From positions 241,630 through 305,629 of the forward strand of contig CALSTO010000003.1 in assembly GCA_943789295.1 (NCBI GenBank): a stretch of DNA of 64,000 nt, written 5' to 3'. Below the pieces are notes generated by a model. The model had not been told where the DNA came from. It saw only the letters and a program-made list of their open reading frames with translations, and did not search any database. The position numbers were made by a program, and so were the translations under genes. How positions within the stretch are numbered: the first letter of the stretch is position 1; each line of letters begins with the position of its first letter. Shown in pieces: positions 8,964 to 18,507 of the stretch. This stretch comes from MAG-121220-bin8 sp002700465. Lineage in GTDB: Bacteria > Bacteroidota > Bacteroidia > Flavobacteriales > Flavobacteriaceae.

Positions 8964-10349
8964 ATGTCATCTCATTACGAAGCACCAATTAGAAAACCAT
9001 TAGTAACTGGCAACAAGTCATATCATGACGTTTCAGTTGATATTGCAGCAGCTATTGAAGGTAAGGCAAATAAACAATGGTGGATAGTTTTCTCAATTGC
9101 ATTAGTCGCTTTTTTATGGGGAGTTGGATGTATGATTTATACTATTTCAACTGGAATTGGTGTTTGGGGATTAAATAAAACTGTAGGATGGGCTTGGGAT
9201 ATTACAAACTTTGTTTGGTGGATTGGTATTGGTCACGCTGGAACATTAATCTCTGCAGTACTTTTATTGTTTAGACAAAAATGGAGAATGGCAATTAACA
9301 GATCTGCTGAAGCTATGACAATATTCTCTGTAATTCAAGCCGGTTTATTTCCAATAATTCACATGGGTCGTCCTTGGTTAGCATATTGGGTATTGCCAAT
9401 TCCTAATGCATATGGATCTTTGTGGGTTAATTTTAATTCTCCTCTCTTATGGGATGTTTTTGCAATATCCACATATTTATCAGTTTCTTTAGTGTTTTGG
9501 TGGACGGGATTATTACCTGATTTTGCTATGATTAGAGATAGAGCTGTAAAACCTTTTCAGAAGAAAATATATAGTTTAGTTAGTTTTGGATGGACAGGTA
9601 GAGCTAAAGATTGGCAAAGATTCGAGGAAGTTTCATTAGTGTTAGCCGGTTTAGCAACTCCATTAGTTTTATCAGTACACACTATTGTATCCTTTGACTT
9701 TGCAACGTCAGTAATCCCTGGTTGGCACACAACTATTTTTCCACCTTATTTTGTTGCCGGAGCAATTTTTTCTGGTTTCGCAATGGTTAACACTTTACTT
9801 ATTATTATGAGAAAGGTATCGAACTTGGAAAATTATATAACTGTTCAACATATTGAATTAATGAATATAGTTATTATGATTACTGGATCTATTGTTGGTA
9901 CAGCTTATATAACCGAACTTTTCATTGCTTGGTATTCCGGAGTTGAATACGAACAATATGCTTTTTTAAATAGAGCTACTGGACCTTACTGGTGGGCTTA
10001 CTGGGCTATGATGACGTGTAACGTATTCTCTCCACAACTAATGTGGATAAAAAAGCTGAGGACCAGTATTCTTTTTTCATTTTTCATTTCAATTGTTGTA
10101 AATATTGGAATGTGGTTTGAAAGATTTGTTATTATTGTTACTTCTCTTCACAGAGATTATTTACCTTCCTCTTGGACAATGTTTTCTCCAACTTTTGTAG
10201 ATGTGGGAATATTTGTTGGTACAATAGGGTTCTTTTTTGTATTGTTTTTATTGTACTCAAGAACATTTCCTGTAATTGCACAAGCAGAAGTTAAGACAAT
10301 ATTAAAAAGTTCAGGTGATAACTATAAAAAAATTAGAGATAAAAAATAA
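8964..10349 (+). CDS. actC: Alternative complex III subunit C, NrfD-like quinol-binding membrane protein
   Basis: This is a polytopic inner-membrane protein of 461 residues of the NrfD/PsrC family, with about ten hydrophobic helices (the first around 40-62). It contains the charged and aromatic helix-loop elements of the quinol site (WWIGIGHAGTLISA, then a helix with FPIIHMGRP). In alternative complex III it is one of two related ten-helix subunits (the other is ActF) and forms the quinol oxidation site. The gene starts 14 bases after actB, and its TAA overlaps the ATG of actD by one base, indicating translational coupling. Confidence 0.95.
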   Translation: MSSHYEAPIRKPLVTGNKSYHDVSVDIAAAIEGKANKQWWIVFSIALVAFLWGVGCMIYTISTGIGVWGLNKTVGWAWDITNFVWWIGIGHAGTLISAVLLLFRQKWRMAINRSAEAMTIFSVIQAGLFPIIHMGRPWLAYWVLPIPNAYGSLWVNFNSPLLWDVFAISTYLSVSLVFWWTGLLPDFAMIRDRAVKPFQKKIYSLVSFGWTGRAKDWQRFEEVSLVLAGLATPLVLSVHTIVSFDFATSVIPGWHTTIFPPYFVAGAIFSGFAMVNTLLIIMRKVSNLENYITVQHIELMNIVIMITGSIVGTAYITELFIAWYSGVEYEQYAFLNRATGPYWWAYWAMMTCNVFSPQLMWIKKLRTSILFSFFISIVVNIGMWFERFVIIVTSLHRDYLPSSWTMFSPTFVDVGIFVGTIGFFFVLFLLYSRTFPVIAQAEVKTILKSSGDNYKKIRDKK

Positions 10350-10882
10350 TGGCTGATAAAATATTACATGCCGTATACGATGACGATGATAAGTTAATGG
10401 ATGCTGTCAAAGATTTAAAAGCATCTAACTTTTCTATAGACGAAGTTTATACTCCGTTTCCAGTTCACGGACTTGATAAAGCTTTAGGTTTAAAGCCTAC
10501 TAGATTAGCTATTTTATCATTTATTTATGGATGTATTGGATTTTGTTTTGCAATCTTCATGATGAATTATATTATGATAGTCGATTGGCCTCAGAATATT
10601 GGAGGAAAACCAAGTTTTTCATTTATTGAAAACATGCCTTCTTTTGTACCAATAATGTTCGAGTTAACTGTATTTTTTGCTGCTCATTTAATGGTTATTA
10701 CCTTCTATTTAAGAAGTAAGTTATGGCCTTTCAAAGAGGCCGAAAACCCAATACCTTCTACTACTGATGATAAATTTTTAATCGAAATTAAATTTCATGG
10801 TGATGGGAAGGCTTTAAAATCTGCTGTTAAAAAAACAGATGTACTTGAAGTTAAAATAATTGATAATAAAGGATCTAACTAA
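10349..10882 (+). CDS. actD: Alternative complex III subunit D
   Basis: The 177-residue membrane protein belongs to the DUF3341 (ActD) family. It has a soluble N-terminal domain (HAVYDDDDKLMDAVKDLK, ferredoxin-like fold expected), two transmembrane helices (about 57-77 and 95-120) separated by a short periplasmic loop, and a soluble tail. It is a structural subunit next to ActC with no known cofactor. Start and stop each overlap the neighbouring gene by one base, which fits stoichiometric expression. Confidence 0.92.
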   Translation: MADKILHAVYDDDDKLMDAVKDLKASNFSIDEVYTPFPVHGLDKALGLKPTRLAILSFIYGCIGFCFAIFMMNYIMIVDWPQNIGGKPSFSFIENMPSFVPIMFELTVFFAAHLMVITFYLRSKLWPFKEAENPIPSTTDDKFLIEIKFHGDGKALKSAVKKTDVLEVKIIDNKGSN

Positions 10883-11433
10883 TGAAAAAATATACTTTTT
10901 TTAGCGTGATGATATTGTTTAGTATTTTGACTGTTTCATGTTTTGATAAGTCCAAACCTAACTATCAGTTTTTTCCTAACATGTATGAATCTGTTGGATA
11001 CAGTACTTATCAGGAGTCAGATGCTTTTTCAAATGGAATTGAAGCTCAAATCCCTGTAGAAGGATCTATACCAAGAGGATGGGTACCTTATGAATACTCT
11101 GACACTAATGAAGGTTATGAATCAGCTAAAGCCAATCTTTTATCTCCTTTAGAAGTTAATGATGAAAATATTTCAAAAGGTAAAGAGTTGTACAATATTT
11201 ATTGTGCTGTATGTCATGGCTCAAAGGGTGATGGTCAAGGAATATTAATGAAAAACGAAAAGTTTTTAGGTATTCCAAGTTATGCTGATAGAGATATAAC
11301 TGAAGGAAGTATTTATCATGTTTTAATGTATGGTAAAAATTTGATGGGTTCTCACGCAAGCCAAGTTAATGCAAAAGAAAGATGGCAAATTTCGCAATAC
11401 GTAATAAGTTTAAGAGAAAAATTAATAAAATAA
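10882..11433 (+). CDS. actE: Alternative complex III subunit E, mono-haem cytochrome c lipoprotein
   Basis: The 183-residue protein has a lipoprotein signal peptide (lipobox LTVSC, Cys20) and one c-type haem site, CAVCH, at about 111-115, with a distal methionine in the LMYGKNLMGSH region. It is the electron exit cytochrome of alternative complex III and is expected to pass electrons to the downstream haem-copper oxidase. It lies between actD (1-base overlap) and actF (4-base gap). Confidence 0.93.
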   Translation: MKKYTFFSVMILFSILTVSCFDKSKPNYQFFPNMYESVGYSTYQESDAFSNGIEAQIPVEGSIPRGWVPYEYSDTNEGYESAKANLLSPLEVNDENISKGKELYNIYCAVCHGSKGDGQGILMKNEKFLGIPSYADRDITEGSIYHVLMYGKNLMGSHASQVNAKERWQISQYVISLREKLIK

Positions 11434-11437
11434 ATTA

Positions 11438-12784
11438 ATGTATAAGGTTTCTAAAAATATAAAAATCTTCTCACTTGCCTTAATGGTAACAGGTGTCCTT
11501 GGTTTAGGTTTTAGTTTTTATTCTGCTCCTAAAACTGTTGAAGAAGCAAAAGCAATGTTTGCTGACTCTCATTCCGACGGGCATCATGAAGATGAAACAC
11601 ATAATTCTGAAGAGGCTACCATTGCAAATGTTGATTCACATGGTTCTTCAGACGTTCATCAAGAGGAAGACGCTCATTCTTCTCATGACGAGCATCTCCT
11701 ACATTACCTTCAAAACCGTCCATGGTCAGCTTTATATGTAGCTGCATTGTTTTTTATGTTTTTGTCATTAGGAACTTTAGCTTTTTATGCAATTCAAAGA
11801 GCTTCTCAGGCAGGTTGGTCTCCACTTTTATTTAGAGTAATGGAAGGAATAACGGCTTATTTGCTCCCAGGAACTTTGATTATCCTAGTAATATTAATTT
11901 TATCTTCATTACACTTAAATCATCTTTTTGTTTGGATGGATCCTGAAGTAGTTGCTCATGATAAAATAATACAAGGTAAAGTAGGATATTTAAACGCTCC
12001 TTTTTTAATAGCCAGAGCAGTTTTTTATATTGCAGGTTGGAATTTTTACAGATATATTTCTAGAAAATATTCTTTAGCTCAAGATAATTCTTCAGATATA
12101 TCTAATCACACAAAAAATTTCAAATGGTCTGCTGGATTTTTAGCATTTTTTATAGTCACAGAATCTATGATGTCATGGGATTGGATTATGTCAGTTGATC
12201 CTCATTGGTTTAGTACTTTATTTGGCTGGTATGTATTTGCAAGTATGTTTGTTTCTGGAATTACAACTATAGCATTAATTACGATATATTTAAAATCAAA
12301 AGGTTATTTAGAAAAAGTAAATCATAATCATATTCATGATTTAGGTAAATTTATGTTTGGAGTTAGTGTGTTTTGGACTTATTTATGGTTTTCTCAGTTC
12401 ATGCTTATTTGGTATGCAAACATTCCTGAAGAAGTAACTTATTTTATCACTAGAATAGAGGATTATAATCTTCCTTTCTTTGGAATGATTGCATTGAACT
12501 TTATTTTTCCTTTATTATTATTAATGAACAGTGATTATAAGAGAGTTAATTGGTTTATTGTTATGACTGGAATAATAATTTTAATTGGTCATTATATTGA
12601 TGTTTTCAACATGATTATGCCGGCCACAGTTGGAGATCAGTGGTTTTTTGGAATACCTGAACTTTCTGGCATCTGTTTCTTTGGTGGACTATTTATATAT
12701 GTAGTATTTAATAGTTTATCTAAAGCTCCTTTAGAACCATCTGGAGATCCGTTAATTAAAGAAAGTGAAAAATTTGTTTATTAA
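11438..12784 (+). CDS. actF: Alternative complex III subunit F, NrfD-like membrane protein
   Basis: The 448-residue polytopic protein is related to ActC and has about ten transmembrane helices. After the first helix (about 10-30) comes a long His/Asp/Glu-rich loop (about 43-87, for example DSHSDGHHEDE) without regular structure, which may bind metal or simply be a linker. The remaining helices run from about 98 to 430. ActF is the second NrfD-like subunit and is thought to carry proton-translocation residues. Spacing to actE (4 bases) and coxB (12 bases) places it within the operon. Confidence 0.93.
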   Translation: MYKVSKNIKIFSLALMVTGVLGLGFSFYSAPKTVEEAKAMFADSHSDGHHEDETHNSEEATIANVDSHGSSDVHQEEDAHSSHDEHLLHYLQNRPWSALYVAALFFMFLSLGTLAFYAIQRASQAGWSPLLFRVMEGITAYLLPGTLIILVILILSSLHLNHLFVWMDPEVVAHDKIIQGKVGYLNAPFLIARAVFYIAGWNFYRYISRKYSLAQDNSSDISNHTKNFKWSAGFLAFFIVTESMMSWDWIMSVDPHWFSTLFGWYVFASMFVSGITTIALITIYLKSKGYLEKVNHNHIHDLGKFMFGVSVFWTYLWFSQFMLIWYANIPEEVTYFITRIEDYNLPFFGMIALNFIFPLLLLMNSDYKRVNWFIVMTGIIILIGHYIDVFNMIMPATVGDQWFFGIPELSGICFFGGLFIYVVFNSLSKAPLEPSGDPLIKESEKFVY

Positions 12785-12796
12785 AGATTATATTAA

Positions 12797-13870
12797 ATGA
12801 CAGTACTACTCATATTAACAATTTTAATCTTAACAGGAATTGCTTTATGGCAAATAACTAAGATATTTGAACTGTCTCAACTTGGACAAAAAAAAGATAA
12901 TTCTCAGATTGCTACTGAAAAAGATAATGACTTAAATGGTAAATTAATGTTTGCTTTTTTAGTTTTTATTTATGCTGTTACTATTTATTCTTTCTGGACT
13001 TATTCAAAAGTACTTCTACCAGAGTCTGCTTCTGCTCACGGCCCAGCATATGATACACTGCTTTGGATTTCTTTTGCAGTTATTTTATTTGCTCAGACTA
13101 TAACTCAGGCTGTATTACATATTTTTGCTTACCAGTATCGAGGAATCAATAATAGAAAAGCATATTTTTTTACTCATGATAATAAATTAGAATTTATTTG
13201 GACAATAATTCCAGCCATTATCTTTTTTATGCTAATTATATATGGAATGATAACATGGGGAAAGATTATGAATTTTGAAGAAGATGATGATGCCTTAGTT
13301 GTTGAGTTATACGCACAACAATGGAATTGGAAAGCAAGATACGGAGGAGAAGATAACGTATTAGGAGATGCGAATGTTAGATTTTTAAATGATTTTGACG
13401 GAAAAAATTCAGTTGGAATTGATTCATCTGATCCTAATGGAATGGATGATTTTGTTGTTACCCAAGAATTCCATCTTCCTGTTAATAGAAAAGTAATTTT
13501 TAAACTAAGATCTCAAGATGTTTTACATTCCGCATATATGCCTCATTTTAGAGCTCAAATGAATTGTGTTCCTGGAATGATTACTGAGTTTTCTTTCACT
13601 CCAACTATAACAACGGATGAAATGAGAATGAATTCAGATGTTGTAGATAAGGTAAATAGAATAAATAAAATTAGATACGAAAATAGTAAAATACTCACTG
13701 CAAACGGTGAAGAAGCATTAGAGCCTTATCAGTTTGACTATTTGTTGTTGTGTGCTAAAATTTGTGGAGCATCTCACTATAACATGCAAATGAAAATAGT
13801 AGTAGAATCTGAAAAAGATTATGAAAAATGGGTTGCCAAGCAACAAATATTTTCGGAAGTAATTCAATAA
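12797..13870 (+). CDS. coxB: Cytochrome c oxidase subunit II (CuA)
   Basis: Subunit II accepts electrons from cytochrome c through the dinuclear CuA site. The 357-residue protein has an extra N-terminal helix (about 3-20), two core transmembrane helices (about 50-72 and 83-105; a third hydrophobic segment lies near 128-150) and the periplasmic cupredoxin domain. The CuA ligands are visible as CAKICGASHYNM near the C-terminus (C-x3-C-x3-H-x2-M). The W-rich electron-entry motif (QQWNWKARYGG) is present. It is encoded directly after actF and before coxA, consistent with the ACIII-oxidase supercomplex known in this phylum. Confidence 0.95.
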   Translation: MTVLLILTILILTGIALWQITKIFELSQLGQKKDNSQIATEKDNDLNGKLMFAFLVFIYAVTIYSFWTYSKVLLPESASAHGPAYDTLLWISFAVILFAQTITQAVLHIFAYQYRGINNRKAYFFTHDNKLEFIWTIIPAIIFFMLIIYGMITWGKIMNFEEDDDALVVELYAQQWNWKARYGGEDNVLGDANVRFLNDFDGKNSVGIDSSDPNGMDDFVVTQEFHLPVNRKVIFKLRSQDVLHSAYMPHFRAQMNCVPGMITEFSFTPTITTDEMRMNSDVVDKVNRINKIRYENSKILTANGEEALEPYQFDYLLLCAKICGASHYNMQMKIVVESEKDYEKWVAKQQIFSEVIQ

Positions 13871-13876
13871 TATAAT

Positions 13877-15673
13877 ATGTCAGAAGTTTCAGGTATTTCG
13901 CATTCAAATCATGATGATCACCATCATCACAAAGAAACATTTATAACTAAATATATTTTTAGTCAAGATCATAAAATGATCGCTAAACAATATTTAATTC
14001 TTGGTGTTTTATTTATGGGTTTCATTGGTATAGCTATGTCTTTATTGTTTAGACTTCAATTGGCTTGGCCAGAACAATCTTTTGCAGTTTTTGATATTTT
14101 TTTAGGAGATTGGGCTCCTGAAGGGGTGATGGATCCAAATATATATTTAGCTCTTGTCACTATTCACGGAACCATAATGGTTTTCTTTGTACTTACAGCT
14201 GGTTTAAGTGGAACTTTCAGTAATCTATTAATTCCATTGCAGATAGGAGCTCGAGATATGGCATCTGGACTTTTAAATATGATTTCGTTCTGGTTATTTT
14301 TCCTTTCAAGTATGATAATGCTTGCTTCTCTTTTTGTTGAAGCTGGTCCCGCTGCTGCAGGGTGGACAATTTATCCCCCTCTTAGTGCATTACCTCAAAC
14401 TCAACCGGGTTCTGGAATGGGAATGACACTATGGTTAATTTCAATGGCTATTTTTGTTGCATCTTCATTATTAGGATCACTTAACTACATAGTTACAGTT
14501 ATAAATTTAAGAACTAAAGGAATGTCTATGTTCAGGCTTCCTCTTACAATATGGGCATTTTTTGTTACAGCAATAATTGGAGTAATTTCTTTCCCTGTTT
14601 TACTTTCAGCTGCTTTACTTTTAATAATGGATAGAAGTTTTGGAACTTCATTTTTTCTTTCAGATATCTTTGTTCAGGGTGAAGTTTTACATTATCAAGG
14701 AGGGTCGCCTGTACTTTTCGAACATTTATTTTGGTTTTTGGGCCATCCTGAGGTGTATATTGTTTTATTACCAGCACTAGGAATTACCTCAGAAATTATT
14801 GCAACAAATTCAAGAAAACCAATTTTTGGTTACAGAGCTATGGTAGCTTCAATATTAGCTATTGCTTTCTTATCTACAGTTGTATGGGGACACCATATGT
14901 TTATTTCTGGAATGAATCCTTTTCTAGGTTCAGTATTTACATTTACTACTTTGCTTATTGCAATTCCATCTGCTGTAAAAGCGTTTAATTATATAACTAC
15001 ATTATGGAAGGGTAATCTACAATTTAATCCAGGCATGTTATTTTCCATTGGCTTAGTTTCTACTTTCATTACTGGAGGTCTTACAGGAATTATTCTAGGA
15101 GATAGTACTCTTGATATTAACATTCACGATACTTATTTTGTAGTAGCACATTTTCATTTAGTAATGGGTATTTCAGCACTTTATGGTCTGTTTGCAGGTG
15201 TATACCATTGGTTCCCTAAATTATTTGGAAGAATGATGAATAAAAATTTGGGATACATCCATTTTTGGGTAACGGCAATAGCTGCATATGGAGTATTTTT
15301 CCCAATGCATTTTATTGGTATGGCTGGGTTACCTAGAAGATATTATACTAATACTGCTTTCCCTTATTTTGATGATTTAGCAAACATTAATGTTGTAATC
15401 ACAGTTTTTGCATTATTAGCTGGTGCAGCTCAGTTAGTCTTTTTATATAATTTCATTTCAAGTATGTTCTTTGGTAAAAAAGCAGAGATGAATCCTTGGA
15501 GATCTAACACTATGGAATGGACTGCTCCTGTAGAACATATTCACGGAAATTGGCCTGGCGAAATACCGCATGTGCATAGATGGGCATACGATTATAGTAA
15601 GCCTGGTCAGAAAGAAGATTTTGTACTTCAGACTACTCCTCTTAGTAAAGGAGAAAAAGAAACTGAACACTAG
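13877..15673 (+). CDS. coxA: Cytochrome c oxidase subunit I (haem-copper, A-type)
   Basis: This is the catalytic subunit that reduces O2 to water and pumps protons, with 598 residues and about 12 helices. Key motifs are visible: the low-spin haem ligand region (ALVTIHGTIMVFF), GHPEVYIVLLP with the His-Glu-Tyr of the CuB/active-site helix, WGHHMF (two CuB histidines) and DTYFVVAHFHLVMG (haem ligands). A His-rich N-terminal stretch (SNHDDHHHHKE) precedes the first helix. It is the last gene of the respiratory operon; subunits III and IV are not in the window. The frame is intact. Confidence 0.96.
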   Translation: MSEVSGISHSNHDDHHHHKETFITKYIFSQDHKMIAKQYLILGVLFMGFIGIAMSLLFRLQLAWPEQSFAVFDIFLGDWAPEGVMDPNIYLALVTIHGTIMVFFVLTAGLSGTFSNLLIPLQIGARDMASGLLNMISFWLFFLSSMIMLASLFVEAGPAAAGWTIYPPLSALPQTQPGSGMGMTLWLISMAIFVASSLLGSLNYIVTVINLRTKGMSMFRLPLTIWAFFVTAIIGVISFPVLLSAALLLIMDRSFGTSFFLSDIFVQGEVLHYQGGSPVLFEHLFWFLGHPEVYIVLLPALGITSEIIATNSRKPIFGYRAMVASILAIAFLSTVVWGHHMFISGMNPFLGSVFTFTTLLIAIPSAVKAFNYITTLWKGNLQFNPGMLFSIGLVSTFITGGLTGIILGDSTLDINIHDTYFVVAHFHLVMGISALYGLFAGVYHWFPKLFGRMMNKNLGYIHFWVTAIAAYGVFFPMHFIGMAGLPRRYYTNTAFPYFDDLANINVVITVFALLAGAAQLVFLYNFISSMFFGKKAEMNPWRSNTMEWTAPVEHIHGNWPGEIPHVHRWAYDYSKPGQKEDFVLQTTPLSKGEKETEH

Positions 15674-15705
15674 TTTGTTGTTATAAATATCGTTTTTCTT
15701 TTCCT

Positions 15706-15713
15706 TACCTTTG
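15706..15713 (+). promoter_or_regulatory. Promoter -7 box of ruvB
   Basis: TACCTTTG matches TAnnTTTG and its last base is 5 bases before the ruvB ATG (15719), so transcription would start at or next to the start codon. No good -33 TTG is at the standard 19-23 base distance; the nearest is at 15678-15680, 25 bases away. Confidence 0.45.
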
Positions 15714-15718
15714 GATAA

Positions 15719-16741
15719 ATGAATGAAAATTTAGACCCAACAGATTCTGGATTTAATAATGAAGAATTAGAAATTGATAAAGCCCTAAGACCGCTTTCAT
15801 TTGATGACTTTGCAGGTCAAGACCAAATACTTAATAATCTTAAAGTTTTCGTAGAGGCGTGTAATCAACGATTAGATGCTTTAGATCATACTTTATTTCA
15901 TGGTCCGCCTGGATTAGGAAAAACAACACTTGCTCATATTGTTGCAAATGAATTAGGAGTCAATCTAAAAGTTACATCAGGTCCTGTTTTAGATAAACCT
16001 GGAGATCTTGCAGGTTTATTAACTAATTTGGAGCCCAGAGACGTACTGTTTATTGATGAGATACATAGATTAAGTCCAATTGTTGAGGAGTACTTATATT
16101 CCGCAATGGAAGATTATAAAATAGATATAATGATTGAGACTGGTCCTAATGCTAGAACAGTTCAAATAAATTTAAATCCATTTACATTAATCGGAGCTAC
16201 GACGAGATCGGGACTGCTTACAGCTCCAATGAGAGCTAGATTTGGAATCAATAGTAGGTTAGAGTATTATAAAACCGAATTACTTTCAACTATAGTAGAA
16301 AGAAGTTCAGAAATATTGGATATTGAAATAAATAGTAGAGCAGCAATAGAGATAGCTGGAAGAAGTAGAGGAACACCAAGAATTTCAAATTCATTGTTAA
16401 GAAGAGTAAGAGATTTTGCTCAAATTAAAGGAAATGGAACTATTGATATTGAAATAACGAGATATGCTTTAAAATCATTAAATGTTGACAAGAACGGATT
16501 AGATGAAATGGATAATAAAATTTTATCTACACTTATTGAAAAATTTAAGGGTGGCCCTGTAGGTATCAATACCTTGTCTACTGCAGTTTCGGAAAGTGCA
16601 GAAACAATTGAAGAGGTTTATGAGCCATTTTTGATTCAACAAGGATTTATAGTTAGAACACCAAGAGGAAGAGAGGTCACTAAGTTAGCTTACGATCATT
16701 TGGGCTTGAAAAAATCACAATCTCAAAACGAGTTGTTTTAA
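15719..16741 (+). CDS. ruvB: Holliday junction branch migration helicase RuvB
   Basis: RuvB is the AAA+ motor that drives Holliday junction migration with RuvA. The 340-residue protein has Walker A GPPGLGKTT (about 61-69), Walker B LFIDEIH, sensor 1 GATTRSG, the arginine-finger region APMRARFG, and a C-terminal winged helix ending in PRGREVTKLAYDHLG. The family length is normal. RuvB next to the cytochrome oxidase operon is usual in Flavobacteriia. It is followed after 22 bases by the MscS-type gene, so the two may be cotranscribed. Confidence 0.97.
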   Translation: MNENLDPTDSGFNNEELEIDKALRPLSFDDFAGQDQILNNLKVFVEACNQRLDALDHTLFHGPPGLGKTTLAHIVANELGVNLKVTSGPVLDKPGDLAGLLTNLEPRDVLFIDEIHRLSPIVEEYLYSAMEDYKIDIMIETGPNARTVQINLNPFTLIGATTRSGLLTAPMRARFGINSRLEYYKTELLSTIVERSSEILDIEINSRAAIEIAGRSRGTPRISNSLLRRVRDFAQIKGNGTIDIEITRYALKSLNVDKNGLDEMDNKILSTLIEKFKGGPVGINTLSTAVSESAETIEEVYEPFLIQQGFIVRTPRGREVTKLAYDHLGLKKSQSQNELF

Positions 16742-16763
16742 TAAACTAATTAAAAATAATTAA

Positions 16764-17999
16764 ATGGAGTTAAATAATTTGTTTTTTGATCTTTTAATAG
16801 ATTTAAAAATACCAGAGTTTTATGCCGAAATATTGAATATATTTTTAGTTTCTATATTAATTCTCATTTCAGTTATAGTAATTAATTTTATATCGAAAAA
16901 GATAATAATTAATTTTCTTGAAAAACTTTCAAAGAGATCTAAGACTGATTTTGACAATTTTTTAATTGCTAATAATATTCAAATTTATCTAGCGAGATTA
17001 GTTCCTGTATTTTATATATATTGGATTATTCCGTCTTGGCTTGAAAATTTCCAAACTGTACTTGTTTATGCTCTTTTAGGTTTAAAAATTTATTTTATTT
17101 TTCTATTAGTTTCAATAATTAGAAACTTTTTGAACGCCACTAAAGAGTTTTTTAGAACTTTTGATTCTTTAAAAGGAAAGCCAATTGAAAGTTTTATTCA
17201 AGTAGCCATGTTATTAGTCTGGTTTACTGCTGTAGTATTAATTTTTTCAATTATTACAGGAACACAAGTCAGTACTTTTCTTACTGCTATGGGGGCGTTA
17301 TCAGCAGTTATTATGTTAATTTTTAAGGATACCATACTAGGTTTTGTTGCAAGTATTCAATTAAGTTCAAATGATTTGATTAGAATAGGAGATTGGGTTA
17401 CAATGAAAAAATTTGGTGCAGATGGAGATGTTATTGAGATTAATTTAAACTCTGTTAAAATTCAAAATTTTGATAAAACAATAACTACAATTCCTACTTA
17501 CAAATTAATTTCAGATTCATTTACAAATTGGAGAGGAATGAGTGATTCTGATGGAAGAAGAATTAAAAGAGCTCTATTAATAAAAGGCTCTTCAATTAGA
17601 TTTATTAAAAAAGAAGAAGTTTCTAAATTAAAAAACATCAAACTCTTATCTAAATACATTGATGAAACTGAAAAAGAGATTGAAAATCATAATTTTAAAT
17701 TAGAGATTCCGTTAGATGATGCTATAAATGGAAGAAATCTTACAAATATTGGTTTATTTAGAAAATATATTGAAGAATATCTAATTGCTAATAAATTGAT
17801 TAATAACGAAATGACTGTAATGTGTCGTCAATTATCTCCTACGTCTCAAGGTGTGCCACTTGAAATTTATGCTTTTATTTCTGACAAAGAATGGAAAAGT
17901 TATGAAAAAATAGTCTCGGATATATTTGATCATTTACTGGCTTCACTTAAAACTTTTGACCTTGAATTATTTGAACTTCCCTCAAATTTTAAAGTTTAA
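16764..17999 (+). CDS. MscS-family mechanosensitive ion channel
   Basis: This inner-membrane channel of the MscS superfamily has 411 residues and should release solutes on hypo-osmotic shock. Four to five hydrophobic helices occupy about 20-195, ending in the pore-lining helix with alternating small residues (TFLTAMGALSAVIMLIF). The beta domain follows (IGDWVTMKKFGADGDVIEINLNS), then a mixed C-terminal domain with an insertion around 260-300 that suggests the larger YbdG-like subclass. It lies between ruvB and a phosphatase gene whose ATG begins one base after its stop. Confidence 0.85.
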   Translation: MELNNLFFDLLIDLKIPEFYAEILNIFLVSILILISVIVINFISKKIIINFLEKLSKRSKTDFDNFLIANNIQIYLARLVPVFYIYWIIPSWLENFQTVLVYALLGLKIYFIFLLVSIIRNFLNATKEFFRTFDSLKGKPIESFIQVAMLLVWFTAVVLIFSIITGTQVSTFLTAMGALSAVIMLIFKDTILGFVASIQLSSNDLIRIGDWVTMKKFGADGDVIEINLNSVKIQNFDKTITTIPTYKLISDSFTNWRGMSDSDGRRIKRALLIKGSSIRFIKKEEVSKLKNIKLLSKYIDETEKEIENHNFKLEIPLDDAINGRNLTNIGLFRKYIEEYLIANKLINNEMTVMCRQLSPTSQGVPLEIYAFISDKEWKSYEKIVSDIFDHLLASLKTFDLELFELPSNFKV

Positions 18000-18000
18000 T

Positions 18001-18507
18001 ATGAAAAATTTTATAATCTTATTTTGTCTTTTAGTCTTTTTATCAATTGAAGCACAAACTGATAATAGTGCAGATTGTACAAAAGTGTACCTTATTAGGC
18101 ATGCAGAAAAAGACAGGACAGATAAGACCAATTCTAATCCACATTTAAATTCATTTGGAATAAAAAGATCATTAAAATGGAAAGGTTTTTTTAAGAATAC
18201 AGATTTTGATGTTATTTATTCTACAAATTATTATAGAACATTAGAAACTATAAAACCTTTTTCTGAAAACGGAACAGAAATAGTAATATATAACCCTTCC
18301 AAGTTTGATTATAACGAGTTTTTATTAAATAACAAAGGCAAAACGATTTTAGTTGTTGGTCATAGTAATACCATTCCAAATTTTACAAACGGTATTTTAA
18401 ATAAAAAGTTATATAATAACATAGAGGATAATAATAATTCTAATTTATATGTTGTAAATATTTGTGATGGAATTGATCCTCAAAATTCTCTTTATTTTGT
18501 TAAATAA
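18001..18507 (+). CDS. Secreted histidine phosphatase family protein (SixA/phosphoglycerate mutase-like)
   Basis: I chose the ATG at 18001 because it gives a clear signal peptide (MKNFIILFCLLVFLSIEAQ). The open frame extends further upstream, but only within the channel gene. The 168-residue protein has the family's phosphohistidine motif LIRHAEK near the mature N-terminus and the second catalytic His in VVGHSNTIP. The substrate is unknown; a periplasmic phosphatase or phosphoesterase is inferred. Its stop overlaps the ATG of adenosine deaminase by one base (TAATG), suggesting coupled translation. Confidence 0.75.
   Translation: MKNFIILFCLLVFLSIEAQTDNSADCTKVYLIRHAEKDRTDKTNSNPHLNSFGIKRSLKWKGFFKNTDFDVIYSTNYYRTLETIKPFSENGTEIVIYNPSKFDYNEFLLNNKGKTILVVGHSNTIPNFTNGILNKKLYNNIEDNNNSNLYVVNICDGIDPQNSLYFVK

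Noticed and set aside
17926..18000. Upstream extension of the histidine phosphatase frame
   Set aside because: The extension lies inside the channel gene, and ATG 18001 gives a clean signal peptide.
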